Shown here piece after piece: positions 9,401-21,989 of a DNA stretch of 64,000 bases; position 1 is the first letter of the stretch; the number at the start of each line of letters is the position of its first letter. The DNA comes from Viola odorata. Its lineage: Eukaryota > Streptophyta > Magnoliopsida > Malpighiales > Violaceae. The notes beneath the pieces were generated by a model, which saw only the letters and a list, made by a program, of their open reading frames with translations, was not told the origin of the DNA and did no database searches. Both the position numbers and the translations under genes were made by a program. The stretch spans positions 47,509,661 to 47,573,660 of the forward strand of contig OY829541.1 in the NCBI GenBank assembly GCA_963691705.1, read 5' to 3'.

Positions 9401-9858
9401 GGTTTTGTAAACAGTAATTTTTTAGGGTTTGGGAGAGCAGACAGAGGTATGGATTGAGGACAAAAGCAATTTCGAACATAAATTGCTTTCCCCATGTTTC
9501 CAATCCCAACACAATGGCGGGAAATAAAATTGATGCCGAAATTTCGTTCCCGGTTATGGAGGGAATGATTCAAACTTTGAAGAATTTGGGAATTTGGCGA
9601 AGATAGGAAATGGGGGGGAGAATGAAAAATTGGAGCCGATGGCTAACGAACATACCACGCGTATGCTTTGCGAAGACCAACCCCAGCCCAGCCGTTTGTA
9701 ATACTTGGCCCAACTTGCCAAGCCCGGCTTCAAGCCAACAAATGTCAAAATTAAGCCATTGTTTTGTTGTAAATAGCAAGGGAGGTTGGGGGTAGTATGG
9801 TCAAAAAATGCCTCGTTTTCTTCCCACCAATCATTGCCTCAATCCACGTGCTCAGTAG
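9401..9858. other. 5' region of the transposase gene
   Basis: Upstream region for the minus-strand transposase up to the right TIR. It contains a weak GGCC dyad at 9705-9724. No other gene seen. Confidence 0.45.
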
Positions 9859-9889
9859 CAAAACGACGTTTATTTCGGACCGGAGGGAG
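9859..9889 (-). repeat. Right terminal inverted repeat of element A
   Basis: On the minus strand it begins CTCCCTCCGGTCCGAAATAA, the classic plant mariner/Stowaway terminus, directly abutting TA at 9890-9891, the target-site dinucleotide of this superfamily. Confidence 0.8.
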
Positions 9890-9891
9890 TA

Positions 9892-10434
9892 ATATGGTTC
9901 TCGCATCTTTAGGGAACAATAAATAGATGGTTGTGCGACTTTCAAAAAGGGTTGTAGAAAGAATATCAGTTTATGTTAAGCATCTATGTAAACAAATAAT
10001 AAACATACAAACCCTACTTATGACAGTAAGATATGCTAATTGATCCATGGATTCCATACCCATCAAACGGTCAGCACTCATTTGGTGGTCCACATCAAGA
10101 TTGAGTATGATTTTGGTGTAACATTTGCAATAAAACTGGAGAATATAAGAAAGTTCAAGCAAGGTAGGATTCCACTTCATTTTGCAATGTATAGCAAAGG
10201 TAGGATTCTTGCTACTATTTACTTTTGCTTTCCTAACTAAAGCAGGAGAGAAGAGAACAACTCCTTAAGGTTAAAAGGAAAACAGATGTGTATAATTTCC
10301 TGTTCTTACCCTATCATCCAAGGATAGAATCACCTAACAGCTGATTTCATTTCCTTCAAATAGGTCTCTCTTCTAGTTGTTTAGCCATCATAGCAACCGT
10401 CAGTTTTCCTTTTTCTGTTGCTGTACTTCAAAAT
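9892..10434. other. Intergenic DNA
   Basis: Flank of element A and probable promoter of the next gene. Nothing else recognised. Confidence 0.4.
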
Positions 10435-11103
10435 ATGCAGAAGAGAGAAGGTAAATCACACCCTCTTGGCATTTGTCAGAGGCTCTTCAACTTCTTCATG
10501 GAGGGTGTCATTGCTCGTGGCCTTAAGCGCGTAACTTTGGGGCCGGTGATGGAAACTTCTAAAGAACTACCTGTGGATGATCGTCTGACGAAGAATGGAA
10601 TGAGCAAAGATGTTTCAGATTTTGAAATTCAGGTTCATTTCATGCAAAATGAAGATGAGGAATTGGAGCATTGGACTCCTGTTGACAAAAGTAGTATCGA
10701 TGGTGATCGATTCGAAGTGAAGCAGGGTGAAAATGCATCTCTACCACGCGAAGTCAAGGGTAAAGTTACCTCTCTGTCTCAGAAACCTGATCCAACAGGT
10801 CAGAGTAAAGCCGAGAGAGAGGTAGTAACGAGGATGGCCAGAGGAGGACGCCCGCAGAGGACAGTCAGCATACAAGAAACTACAGAGGAAGATAAGGATA
10901 AGAGGAAAGGGAAGAACATAGTAACACCGACCGAAGACTCGGAGCATTCAGGAGAACTCCATGAGGAACCGAAAGTGAAGTATGCATTTCCAAGACATCT
11001 CATAAGTGTAGCATCAAACATCAACGAAAAATCGGATGCTTTCATCAAGCGGAAGAAGGAAGCGATGAGACGAACTCTTAGCATCGAAAGAAAGAAGGTC
11101 TAA
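10435..11103 (+). CDS. Unrecognised basic plant protein
   Basis: A single-exon, 222-residue ORF that I cannot assign. The N-terminus (LGICQRLFNFFMEGVIARGLKRVTLGPV) is partly hydrophobic and basic. The middle is charged and low-complexity (EEDKDKRKGK), with a Thr/Ser/Gly-rich stretch. The C-terminus has an FIKRKKEAMRR-type basic helix, likely for nuclear or nucleic-acid contact. The composition is unlike the flanking transposon genes, and the ORF sits outside the element A ends, so I treat it as a host gene. No membrane anchor or catalytic motif is visible. It could be one exon of a longer gene, but the stop is followed by a typical 3' region. Confidence 0.55.
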   Translation: MQKREGKSHPLGICQRLFNFFMEGVIARGLKRVTLGPVMETSKELPVDDRLTKNGMSKDVSDFEIQVHFMQNEDEELEHWTPVDKSSIDGDRFEVKQGENASLPREVKGKVTSLSQKPDPTGQSKAEREVVTRMARGGRPQRTVSIQETTEEDKDKRKGKNIVTPTEDSEHSGELHEEPKVKYAFPRHLISVASNINEKSDAFIKRKKEAMRRTLSIERKKV

Positions 11104-12011
11104 TGTATATGGGTGCCAAGAAGCTGGCTGCAGGTGCCCACAATTCAGTCTGATAGAGATGGTTTCTTGAATTTATGCATCTTTTATGATTTATGTTTTG
11201 AATAAGAAGTTGCATTTATTAACCTTTTGTGTCCTTGTTGGAAATTGAAATAAGAGAATCTAGTTTTTCCTCTGTCAGTTAGCTTGCCCTGAAAATCCTG
11301 ATCATTCAGTGCTTACTACTGGTTTATTTCTCAGGATTTGTAAATTACCCCCTAGATAAGAACATTTTGTAATAAACCTAACCATAATCTTCATTAAGGT
11401 CAATGCACAATCATAAGCTTTACAAAGTCCATGTGCAATATTTTACCTATTCTAAACAGTAAGAACTAAGATTAGTCTACGGATTAAACGAAATTACGAA
11501 AAGAGTGAATAGAAAAAGTTGTAAAGAAAGGACCATCTGATGATCACAGGAAACTAGAAGCACCATCATCATAAAACTCAGAAACTTCCTCCATTCTATA
11601 TGCAACAGAATCAATATACAGACCTTATAGTACCCGTGCCTTTTGATCGCTACAATAACAATCCATAGACCAAAACAATAGAAACCCTCTCTTTCCCCTC
11701 TCGTAGAACAAAACTCTTGAATTTTATTTTTCCTGGAAATCTTCAGTTGTAATATAAAAGAATGGGAAAAAAATAGCTGAGGCAATCGTTATCGTTAATG
11801 GTTTTTTCTTGTTTTCCTTACCTCTTCTTTTCAATCCCATGCATCTTGTAAGAACAAAAGGAAGTTTAAAGAGATTCATCTTTCTGTAATTTTTGTTGTT
11901 TTTGTTTCTTACACATAAATATCACCTTCCTCTACAATTGACCACCAAATTTCTTAATTTCTTTTCCACCATATATATTCTAATCAAGCTGCACCTACCT
12001 CCAATTCTCTC
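11104..12011. other. Intergenic DNA between convergent genes
   Basis: 3' regions of the 10435-11103 gene (plus) and of GATL (minus). No gene, repeat or RNA recognised. Confidence 0.45.
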
Positions 12012-13061
12012 TCATTCATCTAAAAAATGCACAGATGATCTATAGAGATCATATGGAGCCCAAAGATGATCCACAACACAAGGTTTCCTTGAGTCGAGCC
12101 GCAGCCATGGCTTCCCTTTCCCACTCCAATGCAGCAAGCTAATCGGCCCGGGATGCAAATTCCTACACCTTCCTTCAAGATTGTCACCTCCTAATCCATG
12201 TTGGTTCCATCTATGATCCACTGCTTTAATGTTCCCTGCCAAAACTAGCAGAAAAGGTGGCAATGACCCTAAATGGTAAATCCTCTTCTGCTTCTGCACT
12301 CCCATCCATTCCTCGACTCTTTGCGTATACCCTCCTTGCCTCCACTTTTCAACATCCACAACCATAACACCTGTGTTGAAATAACAAGGAGTCCTTTCGA
12401 GGAATGTATCGGACAAGACAGGATCCTGCCAGAACTCATCGGTGAAATACGTGGTGAAATTCGCCTGACAATATTCTGGCGCTCCAACAACTTTGTCCTC
12501 CAAATCCACCTCCCAAAGTTTTGCAATGTCATCCACCACAACAAGGTCAGAATCCAGATAAATTGCGCGTTTCACATTGGTTGGGATTATGTCAGCAAGG
12601 TAGATTCTTGCATAGTTTAGAGGCTGGTCAAGGGCTTGTCTGATAGACTTGGAGATTTTCCCACGAACACGATTGGAATCAAACCTGTAGAAGTTGAAGT
12701 TGAGGTAAGGGAAGGTGGATTTGATGTTGGAGAACACGTCAGGCTCGTTACGAGCCCAAAGGAAGTGAAATTCGACATTTTCAGGACAAGTAGAATGCTG
12801 AAGGATTGATAGGACAGCAGCCATTGTGCCTCTGATGTAATTTGAGTCAAGGGTCATGACAATGTGGATTGTTTCAGAACTACAGGTTTCTCCATTGCGA
12901 AAAGCTGGAGCTTCCCTGAAGACGGGAATGTTAGGGGAAGGTTTTCTGATGACCCCAAGTCGAATTCCCGGAGATGAGACGGTGGTGGTGGCAGCCGCGG
13001 GTAAGGCAGCAGCAAATAGGAGGTTGATAGACAGGAGGCCAAAGATTGTGGTGGAGGCCAT
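12012..13061 (-). CDS. GATL: Galacturonosyltransferase-like (GATL) protein, GT8 family
   Basis: A single-exon, 349-residue glycosyltransferase of family GT8, the usual length and gene structure for plant GATL proteins. An N-terminal hydrophobic segment (residues 1-25) should target it to the secretory pathway/Golgi. The GT8 core begins at [16 protein letters not shown] (~65-80). The metal/UDP-sugar DxD is in [11 protein letters not shown] (DSD at 170-172). The sugar-site HxxGxxKPW is in [10 protein letters not shown] (~306-315). Family members act in pectin or xylan synthesis in the cell wall; I cannot tell which GATL subgroup this is. The start at 13061 opens directly on the signal-like segment. 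It is convergent with the gene at 10435-11103. Strand and frame are supported throughout, with no break seen. Confidence 0.9.
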   Translation of the reverse strand: MASTTIFGLLSINLLFAAALPAAATTTVSSPGIRLGVIRKPSPNIPVFREAPAFRNGETCSSETIHIVMTLDSNYIRGTMAAVLSILQHSTCPENVEFHFLWARNEPDVFSNIKSTFPYLNFNFYRFDSNRVRGKISKSIRQALDQPLNYARIYLADIIPTNVKRAIYLDSDLVVVDDIAKLWEVDLEDKVVGAPEYCQANFTTYFTDEFWQDPVLSDTFLERTPCYFNTGVMVVDVEKWRQGGYTQRVEEWMGVQKQKRIYHLGSLPPFLLVLAGNIKAVDHRWNQHGLGGDNLEGRCRNLHPGPISLLHWSGKGKPWLRLDSRKPCVVDHLWAPYDLYRSSVHFLDE

Positions 13062-13875
13062 CCTGTCCTGAAATAGGACAGGAAAAACTTATGCAAGAAG
13101 GGTCTTTTTTCTCTTCCTCTTCTTTAAAAAAGAGTAGCTACCATTGTTATGGAATGCAAGGGAATCAATAAGAAAAGTTGTAGGAAAATCTTCTGATGGA
13201 GAACAATGGAGGGAAAGGAGAGAGTTGGTGAGATTTTGTGAGGAGGAGAAGATTCCTCGGAAGGCAAGCTGGCCTATATTTTTGTGTTTGCATGTGATGA
13301 TCTTGTTTCCATGATTATTATTATTGTTGATACATAATTAATTAAGCAAACCCTCTTGCCCTCCTCATATGATTAGCAAAAATCTCTCTTTGTTTTGGTT
13401 TCCTCTCCCCTTTTCCTCTTGTTTTTTTGGGGGCACTAAATAGTTAATTACACAGCTAATATACTAGTTACTGCTTCTATTTAGGAAAATCTAAATCCTT
13501 TATTTCTATATTTTCTCCATTTTGTTTGCCTCTTTTGATGGAGAAAACAGAGTTTTTTAGGCAGGTTTTATTAGGTATATCGGTTGTAGCATGCTCCGGT
13601 CTTACGTCTAACCGATGACCTGTATATTTCCAAATTTGTAATGGCAGTTTACTGTTACTTCTTCAGCTATTATTAACCTGCATAAAATATTGTATTATGA
13701 GATTAGAATAATCATCACGGTTTTTCTGTCACCCCCCATGTCACAATTCACAATTCACAGTCATCATACCCAACAGAATTAAAGATGATGAGAATATTCA
13801 TAAAAATAAAAATAATTGGAAATTGAATTTATTTAAGATCTTATCAGTCTATAAAAACCAATATGATGAAGAGGG
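13062..13875. other. Divergent intergenic region
   Basis: Promoter side of GATL (minus) and of the RRP4 pseudogene (plus); CTATAAAAACC at about 13850 may be the old RRP4 TATA box. Nothing else seen. Confidence 0.45.
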
Positions 13876-16800
13876 ATAGAGAGAAATTCAGCTGCCATTA
13901 AATCAAACTCAGAAGGTAAGACTACAAAGATCTCTTCAACAATTAGAGTCTCTAAATTCAAAAGTCAATGCAAATGCTTCCGTCACCGTCGCCGAGACCA
14001 TCCCAATTAGCCATGAAGACAGCATTCTTAAGTACCCTTTTCTTAACCCTGATCCTAATCTAATCCTCTTTTATTCTCTTATTTATTTGCACCATTTGAT
14101 TATCAACAGTTCAGTAATAAGCCTGTTTGGTTGTGGTTAAATGAAGGGGTCATGGGGCAGCAGAGCGTGATGGCGACACTGTGTGGTGTAGTGGAACGCG
14201 TCAACAAATTGGTCTATGTGCGCACTTTGCGTGCTAGGTAAAGATTGAAATTTTAGATTTCACAAGTCTTTGTTGTTTGTAATGGTGCTTTTTTTAACTA
14301 GTAAAGAGTGTGCATTTTTTTTCTTCTATTCAATAATTGAGCTGTTTGCTTTGGTTTTATGGTTGAAATACTGTGTAAAATTTGCATCTTTGAGTTATTG
14401 GGGTGTACTATGTCTCTGAGTGTGTTGTGATGCTGTCTTACTCTTTTGACCTTAATTTTTTGGGTACTAGGGATTATAGCTTGAGTGTCACGTGCCTTCC
14501 CTAGAAGCTACCGGAAGGTATTGGAATTACTTGGGAGGCTTACAGCTGGCAATTGTGTTTGTTTTTATGTTAGTAGTAGTTAGTAGTGAGCAGGTTCTGC
14601 ATTTGTCTTTCAATTAAAAAATTACTAGGAATCCGTTTATTAAGAATTGAAGTCCATATATGGCTACAAATAGAACTGGAAAGAAGCATTAATATATATA
14701 TGAATTTTTATTGTGAAAAATCTGTTTTGCTCTCAAGGAGGCTACAGTTGGTTCAATGAACCATTATTTACGGTAATTGTTCCTATCTATCTTTCCAGCT
14801 GCGCAAATCATCCATTCTGCTTCATTCCTTCATTCTCTGAACATTCCCATCATAAAGCTGCAATTTTTCTCACATTTCCCCTATTTCCTAAAAAACCCAA
14901 GTTACAAGCTTTTTACACCTTCCAACTGTAACAGTGGTAGCGGAGCATCCTTTCTGCTCCCTGTAATCAACCTTCCGCGATCCTACCACCGGATGTCTCA
15001 CTTTCATCATCCAAGCAACATCCAGCCATGGAAAACAGATATTTCACAATAAGAATTTATATATATATTAATGCTTCTTTACGGTTCTATTTGTAGCCAT
15101 ACATGGACTTCAATTCTTAATAAACGAATTCCTAATAATCCTTTAATTGAAAGACAAATGCAGGACCTGCTCACTGCTAACTACTAACTACTACTAACAT
15201 AAAAACAAACACAATTACCAGTTGTAAGCCTCCCAGGTAATTCCAATACCTTCCAGTAGCTTCTAGGGAAGGCACGTGACAATGAGTTTACTGTGAATTA
15301 TTGGAAATTTGGAATTATTACTGACATTATCAATATGAGTTGGTAGTCTTGCTGAACATAAAACTATAGTAAGGAGGTGTTGGAAAGATAGCAGAGGACG
15401 GAGAGCTAAAGATAGCAGGTTTGGAAATTAGTGTTCCTTAGCCAGATTGGAAATTCCTTAATTACATTGTTATTATGGAAAACCTTCTAGGTTTTAATGT
15501 TTGTGATATTTGGGATTTACCAATTGATATGTTTATGCTGCTGAAGTGTTTTCCTTGTGATTTTTTCCAGATTGCTCAAAAGCGTTGGAAATTGGAAATA
15601 AATTTCAGCCAAGATGCAGTTTTAATGTTTTCTTCCATGAACTTACCTGAACCGTACCAAATATCTCTTAACACGTATCTTTCGTTCTGATTTTATCTTG
15701 CGATGATAGAGGAGTTCATTTATTGCTGCAATGCTGCCACATGATTATGTAAGGCTGAGTGTTAGATACATTTGAGGAATATAAGATATATATGAACAAT
15801 AAAATGGAGAGGACGGAGAGCTATTGAGTGGATTTGTGAAATTTGTGTCCCCGGGACAGTACATTCTTGTTTTGATCTTGTTGTTCCCATTGCATTGAGC
15901 TGCGTTATATGATTTCATTGTTTCTTCAGTTTGGATCGTAGTTGATTTGTTGAAGGTTAGATATCAACTCGTCCTGTAATGTCCGTGACCTTGAGTAATT
16001 CCACTGAATGAAGGTCCTGGGAAAGGCCGTAGTTAGTCATACTATTCATCTTTTGTCTTTGTTGTTGCATGAAGTGGCTACTCTTAGACATTGAACCTTC
16101 ATCTCTTTGTTGCTCAATCCCGTGACTAATGTTTATTTCCTAGGAGATACCTTTGATATATCAAATGTTCATGGTGGACCTTTAAAATAGTTTACCACAA
16201 TGGACTTGAGTGTATGTAGTATGGACTAGTTTTATCTGTTTATATTGAGGAGCTAGGTGGCTGATTTGCTTCTTATCTGACTAACTATATCTAGCCTTTA
16301 CAATTTTGGTTGCTAGAGGCGGCGAACTGCTGTGGATGAACTTAATATGAGCAGTATTTTTGTGGAGAAGGATGCTATTTGTGTAAGTGCGGAGCCACCC
16401 TTTTAGTTCTTTTCTGTTAATGCTAAGAGACAAAGTACAAGTATTAGTCAATATTGTAGCTAACACTTTTTCCCTATTCAGGCTGAGGTTCGTAATTTCC
16501 GAAATGATGGCAGGTTACAGCTACAAGCAAGGAGTCAGAAATATGGAAAGGTTTGATTTAGATGTGAACAAAACCATGAATCTAGCTTTTGCAAATTCAG
16601 ATTCCGTTCTTGTTCATTATGTGATACTGATATTGATATGTTACTTACTGGTATTTTACAGCTTGAAAATGGTCAATTACTCAATAACTCCATATCTGGT
16701 AAAGAGGCAAAAACAACATTTTCACCATCTTGAACAGCACGGAGTTGACTTGATTATCGGATGTAATGGGTTCATATGAATTGGTGAACACGTAGACACC

Positions 16801-17133
16801 AGGGACAGCATGTTTGAAGATGAAGTAAATAATACTGAACAAGATAGCACCAAATCCAATACAAAACCTCAAGACATGCCACTGGAGAATAGGCAATGCA
16901 TATGTCAGATGGCAAATGCTGTTCGTGTCTTGTCGACTTTAGGCTTCATTATAACTTTAGAAGTGATATTGGAGACCGTTAACTTGAGCAGCTCGCTGAA
17001 CATTAGGACACATGAGATGCTTGCACCAAAATTCCATGTTTTGGTAGCTGAGAAAGAAGCTGAACGGCGCAGTAAGTTGACCAAACGGAAGTTGGAGTTC
17101 ACTTCTGAGTGGAAAGGGGAATGTGCGATGTAG
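13876..17133 (+). pseudogene. RRP4: Unprocessed pseudogene of exosome subunit RRP4
   Basis: It is recognisable as the S1/KH cap subunit of the RNA exosome, with its introns still in place: exons at about 13876-14031, 14147-14237, 15571-15653, 16317-16382, 16482-16550 and 16662-17133. Family phrases are clear: CGVVERVNKLVYVRTLRAR, KRWKLEINFSQDAVLM, AVDELNM, LQLQARSQKYGK and HFHHLEQHGVDLIIGCNGF. Lesions I can see: the start reads ATAG where ATG is expected (13876-13879); a frameshifting loss near 14160; the exon for the S1 core (between the second and third listed exons) is not found; a two-base loss near 16695; and TGA replaces the Trp codon of GFIWVGEHV. The intron structure means it arose by DNA duplication rather than retroposition. 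A functional copy must be elsewhere. The 3' exon remains open to 17133. Confidence 0.8.
14487..15280. repeat. Foldback element with ~245-base inverted arms
   Basis: The left arm 14487-14730 and right arm 15032-15280 are close inverted copies (outer ends GTCACGTGCC and GGCACGTGAC), with a ~300-base unique spacer. It lies in an RRP4 pseudogene intron. No transposase is present, so it is non-autonomous; superfamily uncertain. A TGAGT string occurs on both sides but its spacing is not exact. Confidence 0.8.
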
Positions 17134-17831
17134 CTAAGGTTTCAATCATGCTATTGTCTGTGAAGTTTTGACGATGTTGTACTGTCTTTTCAGCATTGTT
17201 TGGCTTTGTTCAAAGTTGCGCATCTGGTGGCATCAACTTTGCTAACCTAACGAATCGATTAGTTTTGACCTTTTTTGTTCATGACATGCCCCAGTTGAGT
17301 TAGTTGTATCAGAACGATTGGTTTTCTTTTTTCTTTTTCAACAAAGAACAATTGGAATTCATTCTGGTTTGATCGACTCTCATTTGGATAGACAGATTCT
17401 ATTTTAGCTGGATCTGGTTAAAGAGATTCGGTCATCATAGACAATGGTCTTACAGTTGTTTATGAAATCAAAATGAAACTTGATTCAATTTTCATTAGAA
17501 ATATGTTAATCTAGGTTTTGGTCTTGAGATAATCGTATATTTCTTCAATCACATCATTTTCCAGTAAAAATTAGAACCATCGGACCATGCCATGGATTAA
17601 ACATGCACAAGGTCCAAAATCCTACCACACTTGTACAGGACTGGTAACATAGAGGAACCTGTTCTTTTTCTTTAACTGAGAGTTTCTAACACGACCTCCG
17701 TTAAGGGGTTCACGGTGCTCTTCTCGAGTTAGACTATTGCATTAATTGCAGCGATTTTTCTCTTGATAGCATTTCCACACTAAGTAACACTGGTGAGTTT
17801 ATATCAACAAATGCATGGGTAGGGCTCGGCA
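17134..17831. other. Intergenic DNA
   Basis: Lies between the convergent RRP4 pseudogene and ABP1. No gene or repeat recognised. Confidence 0.45.
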
Positions 17832-20221
<2,390 letters not shown>

Positions 20222-21216
20222 TTTTTCTCTCTGGTTTCTTCTACTCCTTTCCTTGCTGCTACTCTCCTCCGTTGTTAATGGCCACCAACTTGGTGGTTTT
20301 ACTACTGCTACTGGGCAGTGATCCATACAATAAAATAAAAATAAAAACTTCCTTGTCTACTGGTGGAATTTCAGGCTTCATCTTCATGGGCTGTGTGATG
20401 GATCTACTGTTCACTAATGGATCTGGGCTATAAATTAGGCTACGAGTGTATATGAAACAATAAACAAGAATGAAAGAAAATCATTCAGAACTTTAATTTT
20501 ATAAAAAGAAAAAGGAAAACTATATATATAAAAGAAGATATAGTCTATAAATATTTAACTTGTTTAGCATCTTGTAATATAAATTTTATAGTTTTCTAAA
20601 TTTAATTTTTATAGCGGTTAAAAAATTTAAAATAAAGTAAAAAATTGTTAAATAAAGTAAAAAATTAAAAATTGTGAATAAATTATACTATTTTTATTAT
20701 CTTAGGTCCTAATATATTTGTTAACTTTTTTTCCAAATTTCATTAGTTTTTGAATTTTTTACTATTTTATTTGAATTTTTAAACTATCGTAAAAGTTAAA
20801 ATTAGAATTTGAGAAAACTATAGAGTTAAATTGCACGATTAAAAATTATAGGACACAAAGTGTAAGTATTTTGTAAATTATAGGATCCTTAGGTACTTTC
20901 TCAAAAAAATGTATTTTAAAAATTATGGAATTTTTTTCATTTTATGATTTATTTCTTTTAATTTTTTGTAAAAAAATTTAAGGAATTTTTTCTAGAAGTA
21001 TTAATTTTAAATAGAAAGGAGAAAAAAAAAACATAAATGGACCGAATACATGATCCAGTGGGCTTTCGTTGCTAAAATGATTTATTTATGGAAAAAATGG
21101 AGAGGAAAAACCTAACCTTACCAGCTTTCCTTCTCTAAATTCCAGAGGGAAAAGGAGAAAAAAAACTCCTCTCTGACCAGTGGCATCGCCAATTTCCAGC
21201 TACTTTTGCATACAAG
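20222..21216. promoter_or_regulatory. Shared divergent promoter region of ABP1 and mTERF4, plus 5' UTR exon
   Basis: About 0.9 kb of very AT-rich DNA separates the ABP1 start (minus) from an untranslated first exon of the mTERF4 gene ending at 21216 (TACAAG, donor GT). Individual elements cannot be assigned with confidence. Confidence 0.45.
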
Positions 21217-21970
21217 GTTAGTAATCTCGTCATCTTGCTTCTCATTGGTTTATTTACTCGGCAAAAGGCTCTGTTGCATCTGAGCTTCAAATTTTAATCA
21301 TAAGAACTCAAGCTTAAATGAGCAGTGAGCAAGAAAGTTTCAAGCTTTAGTTGTTACGTTCTTCTATGTTCATTCCCTACTGCTTCAATTGTTGCCGAAT
21401 TTACCACAAGTAGTCTGCTTTTGATATAATGTTGTTGACGTGGTACTACTTGTTTACTTTGATAGCTGGGAAAGTTCAACTCTTTACTCCGGCTTCGTTT
21501 CTTTGTTTTAGGACAGCCCCCAAGTCGGTAGGTTTAGGGTTTATAGCTGGTCAATCTGGGTTTAACGACTTTTTTCATTTATTTTGTGTTTTTAGAATCT
21601 ATAACTTGTATACACTCTTCTGCATTTGCCTACATTATGTTGGTTCTGAGACTAGCTGATGATTTTGTTGCTTTTCCTTATTTGATACACTGCATTTGAG
21701 AATTCTTATCAGTAACTACTCACTTCATTTAGTTATCCTGGCTAAATTTTCAGTTTTTGTGGTATGCATCAATGAAGGCGGTTAACAGTATGTAGACTGT
21801 CTGTGGTGCACGTGCCCTTCCTGTTATGTGTCCCCTCACTTTTGGGTGTTTGGTTTCTGTTCCATATGAAACTTCTCAACTTTCATCTGCTTTACTGCTT
21901 TGCATCGTACCGGGGAATGATGCCTCTTTGTATCTCATCACTGCTCCTTGTCTACCTTGTATCTTTGCAG
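21217..21970 (+). other. Intron in the 5' UTR of mTERF4
   Basis: The donor is AAG/GTTAGT at 21217 and the acceptor TTTGCAG ends at 21970, 20 bases before the start codon. ORFs within it look incidental. Confidence 0.55.
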
Positions 21971-21989
21971 AGTCTCTCATACTACCATA

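Larger units (their letters stand above)
323..9891. mobile_element. Element A: multi-gene mariner-like (Stowaway-type TIR) DNA transposon
   Basis: The element is bounded by inverted copies of a Stowaway/mariner-type terminus: the left has GTCCCAAAATAAACGTCGTT (333-352) and the right reads, on the minus strand, CTCCCTCCGGTCCGAAATAA followed by ACGTCGTT, next to TA at 9890-9891. The outermost dozen bases of the left end are degraded, so the left boundary is approximate. Inside are an intact DD39D transposase (7791-9400, minus), a DLN-motif acidic protein (627-1298), two small FAN-motif helical proteins (2307-2690 plus; 5898-6254 minus) and a two-part retroelement-like ORF (3275-5439). All ORFs except the last are open. 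Known plant mariner-like elements usually hold only a transposase; that the extra genes are cargo is inferred from their recurrence in element B (42002-47095). Confidence 0.75.

Noticed and set aside
14713..15052. ORFs in the spacer of the 794-base foldback
   Set aside because: Short, start inside the arm, no domain features.
16387..16779. A 130-codon ORF as a separate gene
   Set aside because: It runs across RRP4 pseudogene introns and exons and its end matches RRP4 text in frame (KRQKQHFHHLEQ).
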